Numbered from the stretch's first letter, positions 10,740-22,456 are shown. The stretch: DNA of 45,000 bases from Chrysomallon squamiferum (GCA_012295275.1 CM022670.1:11627083-11672082); one strand, 5' to 3'. Translations and numbers: made by a program. The notes: a model not told the origin generated them from the sequence alone.

Positions 10740-12165
10740 AATATTTAAAGGGGAATATGGCATCCACAAACGAAATCCATAGCTTCTGGCATCCATATTT
10801 GCTTGAACGAATCTTTAATTCGTCTCCATGGAACCAACACAACTGAAGTCATCTTAATGTTCAATCAAGCATTAACTGAAGTCATCCCTATTTTTATGTT
10901 TGTCCAAGACATGATGAAGACGTCAATACTTTGAGCATGCTAACCTATTTGTTTCCGACGTAAACAGTGTATTTATACTGCTGTTTAATTACGTGGAAGA
11001 TATTAATCTAAAGGATGGCAATATCTACATATTATCTCTAAACAGTATTATCTGGCTGTCTGTGTTTATGTGTATGTGTCGTGTGTGGGAGTAACACAGG
11101 AAGAAAGAGGCAGAGATTAATGAATTTAACGTCATCCTTTTTACTGAGATTAAAGCTAATGTGAAAGAAAAATCCACATTACTTATTCATATTTTAATAC
11201 CACAAACAATCTTTAATATTATACTGAGACAATGTCAATGTATGTCGTTTTAAGAAAAAGGAAAGAAGAAAAAAAAAAGTCTTGCTGAAGTATGCGAAAG
11301 GGCCTCCACATGTTTGTTTGCTTGAACGAATCTTTAGTTGAAGAAAGGAAATAATTTAAATTCGATTTATAATTGATTTATAGGTTTTGAGTTGGCTTTT
11401 CTTTTCTTTTTTTTTTTTTTTTTTTTTTTAAAAGATATGTTTGTGTGTTTTTTAATGTTATAAATATATGTGACAGATGTATTATTAATAATTTTAATGT
11501 AACTTTGATTCGTTTCTTCTTCTTATTGTTATTCTTTTATATATTCTCAATATCTTTTCTTTTTCTTTTATTTTTTTAAATCCCTTCCTCTCTAGTTCTG
11601 CAAATGGTCTTTTAATTTAAATTTTATGGACACACTCAACAGTAACGTTCTTTTATATCTTCTTGACACTCTATAGCCGACATGTTTATTTATATGCAAC
11701 ACTTACACATCCATTCGTTTATCCATCTGTTCAGTTTATTGACCGCTACGTGCCGTATCGAGTGACACATAATTCATTTAGTTATTTTACAGGAGAATTC
11801 GCAATCAGACACATAAATTAATTACTGCATGCTTTCTTTATTATTGCTGTTATTTGCAAATCCAAGTTTGCAAATATCTGAATACGAGAATTAAACTGGG
11901 TAAAGCAAGTTTATATGGTCCTATTCATTTTGTTTCAAACTGAACGATACGATGTGGAATCGTTTCGGTGACTGATGCTTCGTGTGAAATAGCAGTAGAA
12001 ATATTTTCTATCTATCTGGACGTGTTTCACCCAAGCTGTTGCCCATTTCCAATAAACACTGACTGGTTTTTCTGTTGTTAACGTGTTAGTCTGTCCTTCG
12101 GGGAGTAATTAAAAATCACCAGTTTAGAATGAATAACAGTGTGATACTGCTTGGAACATTGTCCT
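10740..12165. other. Intronic AT-rich DNA, no gene
   Basis: A 19-bp segment TTGCTTGAACGAATCTTTA occurs at about 10798 and again at about 11317, a short dispersed duplication. Poly(T) lies at about 11407-11429. No coding or structural RNA feature is seen. Confidence 0.5.
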
Positions 12166-12169
12166 CCCC

Positions 12170-12301
<132 letters not shown>

Positions 12302-12359
12302 GCTTTAAGACAGCAGAACTGACTTATCCGCTCTATATAAATATATTTCTTTTAGGTCC

Positions 12360-13404
12360 ATAAATAATGAGTTTGTTGTTAATTTTATAACAATGAAATG
12401 AAAATAACAAAACAAAACAACTAAACGTAACCGAGAAACAGTTTCCTTTTATCAGCAGGATAACGTCACTATCAAAATAAACATTCATACAGGGCATTCA
12501 CGAAAAATACAATCGGCTATAAATGTTTATTTCAATTAACGTTTTTTTGTACGTGGTAAAATAATAAAACACAAACATACAAAAAAAAAAAAAAATATTA
12601 TATCAAAATATTTATTCCTATCCTTTCACAAATCACAGAACTGGCTCACGAGCTGTGTAATACCGCGGTTATTATGATTAAAACTATTTCAGAAGCGCCA
12701 ATATTTGGCACCTTGTTTCTTCACCCAGCAGATTCGCTTGACCGCCGTCTAATAGAATTTCTCGCTGGCGAAAACGCGGACTAGTTAATTAATACTCACA
12801 ACGCGGATGTCCGTGAAGTTACCAGTTTTCAGCTTTCTGGCCACCACTGGCTACTACTCGAATGCATTAATTGTATTTGTTTAACCCGAGGAACTGTTAA
12901 TTACCAATACAATGCTTGTAGCTTCTTAACACGACTATTGTACAGCAAGTTAAGCTCAACGAATGAAACTAGACGTTTCATCTAGAGTCAGAAATATTTG
13001 TTTTTCATCCATGCAAAATGTAGTAATAACTGAATACTGTAATTGATTATTAATTATAATTACGAAGAAACTGTTTGTGCCTGATTACCGTCTAATTACG
13101 ATACAATTAAAATGAATAAGTAAAAACATTAGATGTGCATTTTAAAGCCAGTATGTAAATGTATTAAATGACGTAATTAATTGTTAATGATTAGCATCAA
13201 ATTACAGTCAAACCAAAACAAACTAAAAATTAAAAATAATGGTAAACATTAAACATTAAATTCGTTACTAACCATACTAAAGCAAAGTGCTAGTTCTCTG
13301 GTCATAACAACTTGATTCATAGTCTATTTGAAAAACGAGTCAACTGTACGTCATGGCTGACATGTAAATGTAACTGAACAACAACAACAACAACAATAAT
13401 AATA
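12360..13404. other. Intronic DNA with GC-richer single-copy segment
   Basis: 12640-12960 is GC-richer and repeat-free, with several CpGs, a GCGCCAATATTTGGCAC segment near 12696 and TTAATTAATA near 12785. It has no open frame of interest and is a candidate non-coding element. 12960-13400 is plain AT-rich DNA ending in (CAA)n at 13378-13396. Confidence 0.4.
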
Positions 13405-14115
13405 TACATTTTGAAAATGATATTAAAAAGAAATTTGGGTAAAATACAATACTGAACATAATTTTATAATAAATTAAGATAATGCAAAATGTAGATAATT
13501 ATAAAATAAATTTTGATAATAAACAAAATGCTGAAGTTAATTTTAAAATACATTCGTATAATAAAACAAAAAATATTGAGATAAAAATTTAAAAACCACA
13601 TTGATAATATAATGCAGAAGAAAATTTTAAAAGAAATGTTGATAGTATATAATACTGACATAATTTTATAATAAATTTTGGTAATATACAATGTAGGAGA
13701 TAAGTTGAAAATAAGTCTGAATGATATAGAATTTATAATGTAATTTTAAACAAATTTTGATAATATAAAAAACTGAATAGTTTTAAAATAAATCTGGATG
13801 ATTATAGTACGTTGAAGATAATTCAAAAATAAAGAATATAGAAGATAATTTTAAATTACAGAATGTAGATCATTTAAAAGTAAAGAATGTAGAAGATAAT
13901 TTTAAACTGTAGAATGAAGAAGATCATTTAAAAGCAAAGAATATAGAAAATCAATTTAAATTAGAGAATGAAGAAGATCATTTAAAAGCAAAGAATATAG
14001 AAAATCATTTTAAATTAGAGATTGTAGTAGATCATTTTAAAAGTAAAGAACGTAGGAGATAATTTAATAGCAAAATTTGGATAATTTCCAGAATGAAAAG
14101 ACAATTGTAAAAATA
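13405..14115. repeat. Degenerate AT-rich satellite with about 40-bp and 27-bp monomers
   Basis: In the left part, monomers of about 37-44 bp begin AATTTTA(A/T)AATAAA and end near GTAGAAGAT. From about 13810 the monomer is shortened to about 27 bp, and two variants (CATTTAAAAGCAAAGAATAT and AATTTAAATTAGAGAATGAA types) alternate. This gives a dimer period of 53-55 bp: CATTTAAAAG-type cores begin near 13871, 13924, 13979 and 14032. Confidence 0.75.
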
Positions 14116-14640
14116 CATCCACTTCGCCACTTTCTCTTTTTTGTGCAACACTGATTTGGCACGGAATATTTTGTACCATTCTGAGACTGATGCAAACGCG
14201 AACAGCACAAGGCGGTGGAGTTTGTGTAACTTCCTTGATTAGGCTGATTGTGTTATGGAATTACAGGGATGGCCGAAACCATTTCTTTCACATCACTAAC
14301 AATCTACTGTTGGAATTGGGAAAGGACGGCCGGTGTTAGACGCTATTCGAGATCTGGAGCAATTTCATCGAACCGGGATGTCAATATCCTTCTGATGGAT
14401 GGGGGAAATGCAATGAGCAAACAGCATTGCGATTGAATAGTTATTGATTGAGACGCATCAACTGCCGACGAAGGGTTGGTATGTGTGGAGTCGTGACTGC
14501 CGCTGTTTACTTACAATAAGTGGCTGTTGTCGTGTATCGTGCCTAGCGAGTCTGCTCGGGATTAATAATTCTGTCGTCATACGAGGAAAAAAAAAATCAT
14601 CTTAACTAAAAACCTCTGCCTCCTGTCCTTCGTACTGGTC
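14116..14640. other. GC-richer single-copy intronic segment
   Basis: This repeat-free stretch has near-balanced composition. Its 62-codon frame at 14248-14436 starts at TTG and matches nothing I know, so no gene is called. It is a candidate conserved non-coding sequence on composition only. Confidence 0.35.
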
Positions 14641-14659
14641 GTGATCATCAACATCCTCC

Positions 14660-14668
14660 GCCTCCTGC

Positions 14669-14700
<32 letters not shown>

Positions 14701-14960
14701 TTCAAAATATGTCACTATAGTAATAACGTTCTGTTATTATTAGTAGTAGTCGCTGTTGTAGTTGTGCCAGTAGTTGTAGTATTCGTCGTTTCAGTACTGT
14801 CAACAGCAGTAGTAGTAATAATAACAATGGTAGCTGTAGTAGTGGCAGCAGAAGCAAAATCAGTAGTAGTAATAGTAGAATTTTAGTTGTCGTAGTAGAG
14901 GTGGTTGGAGCAGAAGCAACAGCAATAGTGACAGTAGCAGTGAAAGTAGTAGTAGATGAT
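14660..14960. repeat. (ATC)n and degenerate (AGT)n trinucleotide domain
   Basis: (ATC)n at 14668-14702 is followed by a degenerate AGT/GTA/GTT-rich domain to about 14960. The domain is the sense complement of the ACT/TAC-rich domain at 16216-17216. Confidence 0.85.
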
Positions 14961-16215
14961 TCTTCATTAATATAATACCTTAAAGTGACAGAAAATTGCT
15001 TGTCATTTACTACTGTTAATCTTGATTTATATTTTTACACAGTTTTGCTAGTTATATAACTATTATTTTAACAGAAAGTTTTTATGCTTTTTGTAAGGAC
15101 TGTTACAGTCAGTGCATTGAACACGAACTGCACGTTTTATTATCTTGCCGTATGTAAGATGATTTCAGACATTTTAAAAACTAAATGATACATTTTTCTT
15201 AATAAATATTAACAAGTTTTATCTGCAAATGAACAGTTCATTTTAATAATGAATGAAAAGGACAAGTTTTTATTAGAATGCATTTTTAAAAGTCTTCATA
15301 ATTTAAGATTATGTTTAAATAAGAAGTCATTTGAACCTTTGAAACATAATAAATAAAACGTGTTCATAAAAAATATTAATGACCTATTTATTAATTTTTA
15401 TATTTAGTATATTATTGTCAACGACTACATTATTTTCTTTTCAATTTTTTTTTTTTTATTCTTTTTTAAAATTATTTTGATTAAATTTGTATTAAGTTTA
15501 GTCTTAGAAAAACTTTAATTAATTATTATTATTATTTTTTATTATTTTGATTAAATTTGTATAAAGTTTTGTCTTACAAAAACTATAATTAATTAATTAT
15601 TATTATTATTTTTTATTTTTTTTATTTTTTATTTTTTTAATACGAATGTAATTATATATCAATTTTCTTTTTTAGTACATGTTCACGACCTTTATTTTCC
15701 TACGTCTGCTGGTAAGTGGGAGGGAAATGTGATCATTAGGTCTGAATACAAAAGGAAAACGGTCCGGATTCTATTACAAACAATTGCTCTGTATTTGTTA
15801 TTTTTTAATTAGTTTTACTATTATTATTTTTTAAATTTTAGTTAAGATGTAAGAGATGCTTTTACCGATGATTAAAACGAACACCAAACATGCTGACTTT
15901 CAAATCATTCTTAAATAATGTAAATAAAAAAAAAGACGTGACTTGTGTTATGTGAATCGTTCGTCTGGTAAATCTAAATGATTTACTGGAACGTTTTTAG
16001 TTTAATTGAAATTGATTCTTATTGCATTTCTTTATCGAACGTCCGCATGATACATAAATATCGTGATGTTTCATTCATTCAGTTTCTCAGTGCTTGTAAA
16101 AGAGGGTATTAATTTCTTATTAAGAATGCTGAAAAATCTTCTTTGTTTTCGAGGTTTGGTAAGATGCTGTTTTGAATTTATTTGATAAAAAAATCTTGAT
16201 TTTCTGTATTAAGAT
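14960..16215. other. AT-rich intronic DNA with a 70-bp tandem duplication
   Basis: A 70-bp unit starting ATTATTTTGATTAAATTTGT at 15471 is repeated at 15541 with a few substitutions. The rest is AT-rich with short T runs. No gene is seen. Confidence 0.65.
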
Positions 16216-16722
16216 ATTTATTATTACTGCTACTGTTACTTTTATTCCCATCAGCTACTACCACTACTACTACAACTATAACTACACCAACCACTTGAAA
16301 AATATAAAATATACTTCTACTACTGCTTCTACTAATGCTACTATTATTACTATTTCTAATAATAATAATAATAATAGTAACATTGTTATTACTACTATTA
16401 CAGATAATACAACTATTACTATTATTATACAAAAAACCCCACCTATTACTACCACTACAAGTACTACTACTACTACTACTACTACTATTATTTCTACTAC
16501 CACTATTACTATTACAACTAGACTGTGACTGGTTCTATTAGTGCTTTTGCTATACTACTACCACTATTGTTATTACTTCAATAACTATAACTACAACTAT
16601 TATTATTATTAAAACAACAAAAGTATCTATTTCTATTACTGCTGTTTAGGTCATTACTACTTCTTTTACTTCTAAAGTAATAGTGATACTACTGTTCCTG
16701 GTTCTACTAGTGCTTCAGCTAT

Positions 16723-16757
<35 letters not shown>

Positions 16758-17149
16758 TTTACAACAATACTTTTGTTATTACTACTATCACTATTACTGC
16801 TACTACAACTGTTTCTTCTATTAAAACAACAAAAAACTTCTTGTGCTGCTGCTATTAGTATTATTTTTATTACCAGTAGTACTCTCTACTACTGATACTT
16901 CTGAAATAATAACTATATTACCGTTACTATTTCTACCAGTGCTACTATTATTACAATAAAAACAACTATTATTATTACTACAATTACTACTATTATTAAT
17001 TCTACGAATACTGCTACTACTTCTACCATTACTATTACTACTTCTAATAATAATAGCAAAAATTATCTATTATTAATACTGCATCTGCTACTATTATTAA
17101 AACAACAAGAACACTATTACTGTTGCTGCTGTTATTACTATTATTATTT

Positions 17150-17186
<37 letters not shown>

Positions 17187-17216
17187 AATAATAATAATAA
17201 TAATAATACTTATAAT
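16216..17216. repeat. One-kilobase degenerate (ACT/ATT)n trinucleotide domain
   Basis: Almost every triplet is ACT, TAC, ATT, AAT or a one-base variant. Purer runs lie at about 16463-16489, 16721-16755 and 17153-17185. Open frames here on both strands (poly-Thr/Ile/Asn, poly-Leu, poly-Val) are repeat translations. Confidence 0.93.
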
Positions 17217-18085
17217 TATCTGAAATTAATTTTGCCCGGATTCTAAATTGCAGTTCAGTAATAAGCTAACACGCGATACTCACAGATGAATCTATTCATT
17301 TGTGTGTTACTGTGTTAATATCGCGTCTGAAATTAGTAATAAATTATTGTTATAATAACAAGGTATCTAATTAGTGTTTGTCACATTCATTGAATCCGAA
17401 AACCTATTGCTAAAATCGACTGTTTGCGAACAAACAAAACGCAGTAATAAAGCAGCTAGTTTAAAGCAGAATAGTTCTATGCGAATAATAAAAGAATATG
17501 TACGCCTTTGTCGGCCAGTGTCCTTTGTACGCGGGTGAGAATGTGCAAACTGTCTTATCTGCTCTTAATTTTGATTTCGGTTTTAAATATTTGTAACTGA
17601 GTAAGTCATTAATACAAGAAACACCACTGCTGTTTTCAATCTACATCTCCAAAAAATCTTTAACCACACATTATAACCGTCCACATATATGTTATAGTTG
17701 TTTGAGAATTGTGTTGTTTGTGTGTGTGTTTGATGCAGTCAGCTTTCCTTCGCTAATTATGAACATTATCCCAGTATCGCGGACGTGTTATTCGAACCAG
17801 CGTGGATTTCAGGTTGTTAATGCGACGAAACATCTCTGCTTGATAACGTTGTTCGGGGCGAGGTTAAAAATACCAAAAATAAACTTCTGAGAAGACCCCC
17901 CGAGGGTGTTACTAGTGGATGCCAAGACAGTCCAAGTTTCACCAAAAATCAATACTGGAAACAGAGCGGGGTTAATTTTAGACAGCATTCCGCGACAAAC
18001 GTGTTTCTTCGCCAGTTAAAAGTATATCAATCACCAACACGTATTTATCAATCTGTTAAATAAATACCAGCAAGAAAGGATGGTG
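17217..18085. other. Single-copy intronic DNA with a hairpin
   Basis: CACAGATGAA (17281-17290) pairs with TTCATTTGTG (17295-17304) at 9 of 10 positions. CGCGATA (17272-17278) pairs with TATCGCG (17319-17325). The remainder, including a 62-codon frame at 17702-17890, shows no recognised gene. Confidence 0.45.

Positions 18086-18086
<1 letters not shown>

Positions 18087-18135
<49 letters not shown>
18087..18135. repeat. (AAT)n microsatellite followed by TTG repeats
   Basis: About 16 AAT units end at 18135; short TTG-rich and T-rich sequence follows to 18185, then (TA)n and (AAAT)n at about 18198-18230. Confidence 0.93.
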
Positions 18136-18136
<1 letters not shown>

Positions 18137-18518
18137 TGGTTGTTGTTTTGTTGTTGTTGTTGATGCTGTCATTGTTTTTTTTTTATTATCGTTTTAAATA
18201 TATATATATAAATAAATAAATAAATAAATTCCTTATTATCTGTAACTATTGAAATAACTGTGAAAGTCTAATTTGATATCTGTGCTGTACAGGGTGAATA
18301 ATTTTAAGAAACACTAACTCCGATGAACCTGAGAGAAAATTGATTAATTCTTGATTTCCTTTGAATGTTAGCATCGCGTTTCAATTATAACATTTTATAA
18401 CATATAGGAGGAATCATCTCATCTGGAAGTTTTATATTTTTTTTTTTTTTTTTTTATCAAATTAAATGGCAGCCGGTGATTATACAGATTTTGTTTTTGT
18501 TTTTAACCAATATATTTA

Positions 18519-18650
18519 TGACGTCATAGAAGTAACATATCATTGAATCATCATCATCATCATCATCACTCTTTGTCTGTTTACAGAATCGAAATGACAT
18601 GCTGTGACGTCATAACATATTTAATAACGTCTAAGTGGATTATGACGTCA
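18519..18650. promoter_or_regulatory. Cluster of three perfect TGACGTCA (CRE-type) sites
   Basis: TGACGTCA occurs at 18519-18526, 18605-18612 and 18643-18650. A short (ATC)n run lies between the first two (about 18547-18570). The palindrome is the consensus for CREB/ATF bZIP factors. An intronic activity-dependent enhancer is possible, but only the motifs are seen. Confidence 0.5.
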
Positions 18651-19800
18651 AAGCAGGGAAGTTGAACTCCTCAAACGCGCTGAGCATAATAACTTGTTCA
18701 TGAATTTATACGTACGACTTCAATACTCCCAGAATCAGACTGGTCACTGACAATTAAGTTCTGGGCATTTACATATATGGAGACTGCGCATGGAAATAAG
18801 CCGCAAACACATTCACAAGATGTCTGTCAGTTTGAAAAACAATATTGAATATGACCTTCGCTGTTTATCTGACAGTCTTGGCGGTGCTGGCTCGTAGATT
18901 TGATCAAAACTGGCAAGGAAGGCAACAACTTCCAACAACAGACTAGCTGCATTTATCAACCCTCCACAGACAGTGAGAGGCCGGGAGTTCATTTTGATGA
19001 AAATACAGAAACCGTTCAAAAATAAGCCAAAACCCTCGAATTTTTGACAACTGTTAGTTACGTTTGTATTTGCTTGTTTCAGTTATGCGTTTCAGAGTAT
19101 CTCAGCGTGCTAATCCTGTGAGAGAAATAAAGGGTAGAGTCACTTTTTTTTTTTTTCACTTTATATTTGATGGGATAACGCGACCATTATTTATTAAAAG
19201 ACTTTATTAGACACTGTTGAATTTCCTTGTTTGAACAATTACAAAATGAAAAATGTCATCAGATGAACTTTTAGGTTGTGTTGATATTACACATGAGACC
19301 AACACAGAAAGAACGTGACCTTAAGTTTCCCTTAGAAGATATTTATAACTAATCTATTTTAAAAATAAATATGTTATTTCTGTTTCATCACATCGCTGTT
19401 ACAGTTAACTGCGGTAATCATCTGTAATCCTATTTGCAGTGTACTCCACCAAAATAATTCGATGACTTATTCAAGCCGTTCAAAAAAAAAAAAAAAAAAA
19501 GTGTTTTTGAAGAAGTAAACGGGGCCAACACATATTGAAAATAATAAATAGGTGTCATTTTCTGCAATAATCAAGCGTATCTGAATATTTTCATTCAAGA
19601 AAGATTCTAGAGAGAAACAAAACGGAGCACCAGATAATGGATCTTTGCATGCTCGTTATTATGGCTTGTCATTCTGTGACGAAGCCAATACGAACCTCGG
19701 TTGTTAGCACAAAGTAAACAAATATACTCAGCACAAGAATGAATTTGTAACAGTAAATAGGTTAGTTAAGACGTGAGATTCTGTTTACGTGAGGCATGCC
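18651..19800. other. Single-copy intronic DNA
   Basis: Near-featureless apart from a T-run at 19144-19157 and poly(A) at about 19483-19500. The 68-codon minus-strand frame at 18813-19019 has no recognisable motif. Confidence 0.45.
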
Positions 19801-19804
19801 CAGG

Positions 19805-20070
19805 TACAGGTTAAAAGGATCCCATATCCGAAATACGAATCTTTTTCCAAACATTGATATTATATAGTTTTCGGAATGTTTTGTATAAACACTAACTTCA
19901 TTTTATGCACAATTTTATTTAAAAAAAAAATATTACATAAAAAATCCTGCAGACTATTAATATAAATGGATTAGTATTTAGACTATTCAGGCCACATCTT
20001 TCTATTCCAAAATCAGAAACATTTCCAGGCCCCAGCAATTCGGATAAAGGATTTTAAAGGTGTCCCTGTA
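19805..20070. mobile_element. Probable pogo/Tigger-type MITE with TA target duplication
   Basis: The left end CAGGTTAAAAGGATCC (from 19807) and the reverse complement of the right end, CAGGGACACC...AATCC (to 20068), share CAGG termini. Both then carry an ATCC..TATCCGAA core (12 of 14 positions, offset by four bases). TA flanks both ends (19805-19806, 20069-20070). Internal segments (TTTATGCACAATTTTATTT, TATTTAGACT, ATTCCAAAATC.GAAA) resemble, from memory, the MER2/Tigger family of non-autonomous Tc1/mariner-pogo elements. At about 262 bp it codes for nothing. Its age and family need a repeat-library search. Confidence 0.7.
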
Positions 20071-20602
20071 TAAAGTAAAGCTTCAGAAGTGCAGATCATG
20101 GTTTCCTCTGAAATTTAAAAATTCCAATCTAAACTGTGACGTCTTAAACATGTCAGAGAAACTTTAGAATAATAAATTAGACACTTCAAATGAAACCATA
20201 TTATACCGCAACATAAAACTGATCATTTTAAGCATCTAAATATCGCATATACTCCATTTTAATGAGATGTTTTATAAATTGGTCAATATTGCTAGAGCAC
20301 GGTTTCATTTTATCTTTGTAATATAGAGTGTCTCCGACTACATTAAACTTCATTAGATTAATTAAAACGTGAATGTAAATGAATGCGCAAAGAAATAAAC
20401 AAAATTAATGGCAATTTCGGACTGGTACGGCCAGTATTTACGTTCTAAAAGGAAAATATAGTGAACAGTTATTTCTCTACAGAGAAACTCACCAATATGA
20501 ATAACACTTGCCAAACTTGTGAGCAGCCATTTTTATTTCAGCTTCGTTTCTGAACAATAGCAATGAAGTGAATATTTCCCATCTTAACTATCCGTCTTCT
20601 AA

Positions 20603-20790
20603 TATCTTACAGTTAATTCTTTCACTTGTGTCACACTCTAAAAGAACGTTTTTTGTCTGACGTATCCGTCTTTACTTTGTTTATGAAAAGAAAGAAAGAA
20701 AGAAAGTAAAATTATCTTTGGCTTGGTGATTAACTGAAATTTTCAGTTTGAATGTCTTGTCAGATATCGCATTTGTTTTCACGTCACGAC
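20603..20790 (+). repeat. 188-bp direct repeat, left copy
   Basis: It is identical to 22049-22236 except at four positions, and both copies are exactly 188 bp. It includes a GAAA tetranucleotide run. It directly precedes the 34-bp minisatellite. Confidence 0.97.
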
Positions 20791-20791
20791 A

Positions 20792-21865
20792 TCTATAGAA
20801 AAAACATATGTTCTATAGTGAAAACAATCATCAGTGTAAATATGTTCTATAGAGAAAACAATTATCAGTGTAAATATGTTCTATAGAGAAAACAATTATC
20901 AGTGTAAATATGTTCTATAGTGAAAACAATTATCAGTGTAAATATGTTCTATAGAGAAAACAATTATCAGTGTAAATATGTTGTATAGTGAAAACAATTA
21001 TCTGTGTAAATATGTTCTATAGTGAAAACAATCATCAGTGTAAATATGTTCTATAGAGAAAACAATCATCAGTGTAAATATGTTCTATAGAGAAAACAAT
21101 TATCTGTGTAAATATGTTCTATAGTGAAAACAATTATCAGTGTAAATATGTTCTATAGTGAAAACAATTATCAGTGTAAATATGTTCTATAGAGAAAACA
21201 ATTATCAGTGTAAATATGTTCTATAGAGAAAACAATTATCAGTGTAAATATGTTCTATAGAGAAAACAATTATCAGTGTAAATATGTTCTATAGAGAAAA
21301 CACATTATCAGTGTAAATATGTTCTATAGAGAAAACAATTATCAGTGTAAATATGTTCTATAGAGAAAACAATTATCAGTGTAAACATGTTCTATAGAGA
21401 AAACAATTATCAGTGTAAATATGTTCTAAAGAGAAAACAATTATCAGTGTAAATATGTTCTATAGAGAAAACAATTATCAGTGTAAATATGTTCTATAGA
21501 GAAAACAATTATCAGTGTAAATATGTTCTATAGAGAAAACAATTATCAGTGTAAATATGTTCTATAGAGAAAAACAATTATCAGTGTAAATATGTTCTTA
21601 AGAGAAAACAATTATCAGTGTAAATATGTTCTATAGAGAAAACAATTATCAGTGTAAATATGTTCTATAGAGAAAACAGTTAACAGTGTAAATATGTTGT
21701 ATAGTGAAAACAATTATCAGTGTAAATATGTTCTATAGAGAAAACAATTAACAGTGTAAATATGTTCTATAGAGAAAACAATTATAAGTGGAAATATGAT
21801 CTTTACTGAAAACACATTTTCAGTGTAAATATAATCTATAATAAAAACAAATTATGGGTAAATAT
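20792..21865 (+). repeat. 34-bp minisatellite, about 31 copies
   Basis: The unit is ATGTTCTATAGAGAAAACAA + TTATCAGTGTAAAT, repeated head to tail with few substitutions. Variants are TATAGTG for TATAGAG, CATCAG or TATCTG for TATCAG, and a few one-base indels. The variants cluster in the first ten units; the stretch from about 21180 to 21690 is nearly uniform; the last three units decay. Most units contain TTATCA, the reverse of TGATAA, a GATA-factor type site. Confidence 0.97.
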
Positions 21866-22048
21866 GCTGTGCAAAAACCCAAACACCCCCCACAACAAAA
21901 ACACCAAACGAAAAATAAACAAACAACAACAAAAAAAAAAAAACCACCAAAAAAACCTATAGCTTCCTAGAATTAATCATTATGCGAAATAAACCTTTGA
22001 TTCAGAGCTTTAAAAAAATGGCAGAAACGAACGTTTCCGCCAACTAAC
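21866..22048. other. Spacer between minisatellite and right 188-bp repeat
   Basis: An A/C-rich stretch (about 21870-21955) without T-rich counterpart is followed by ordinary single-copy DNA. No gene is seen. Confidence 0.6.
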
Positions 22049-22236
22049 TATCTTACAGTTAATTCTTTCACTTGTGTCACACTCTAGAAGAAAGTTTTTT
22101 GTCTGCCGTATCCGTCTTTACTTTGTTTATGAAAAGAAAGAAAGAAAGAAAGTAAAATTATCTTTGGCTTGGTGATTAACTGAAATTTTCAGTTTGAACG
22201 TCTTGTCAGATATCGCATTTGTTTTCACGTCACGAC
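22049..22236 (+). repeat. 188-bp direct repeat, right copy
   Basis: It matches 20603-20790 with four substitutions. The two copies lie 1,446 bp apart start to start and enclose the minisatellite. Confidence 0.97.
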
Positions 22237-22345
22237 ACGAGAGCCTCGCTTTCATTGAGTGTAAAACACAGCTGGTTGGGTCAGGTTAGTATTTACCTTG
22301 TCAGCTTATTTGTGTCAAGAGTTCTGTTTTCTATTTAACTAAAGA

Positions 22346-22424
22346 CAAAAAAAAAAAGTAAATAAAGAAAGAAAGAAATAAAATAAGAAATAATATAAAG
22401 AAATAAATAAAATAAAAAACAATA

Positions 22425-22456
<32 letters not shown>

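Noticed and set aside
14248-14436. 62-codon frame in a GC-richer intronic segment
   Set aside because: It starts at TTG, and no splice sites, family motif or repeated occurrence support it as an exon or gene.
16172-16895. Poly-Thr/Ile/Asn, poly-Leu and poly-Val open frames
   Set aside because: Every frame of a degenerate trinucleotide array is open for long stretches; there is no start context or domain.
20792-21865. CRISPR-like array
   Set aside because: The 34-bp units are head to tail with no unique spacers, and the window is eukaryotic; it is a minisatellite.
20603-22236. LTR retrotransposon or TRIM element
   Set aside because: The 188-bp repeats lack TG...CA ends, and I see no primer-binding site, polypurine tract or target duplication.
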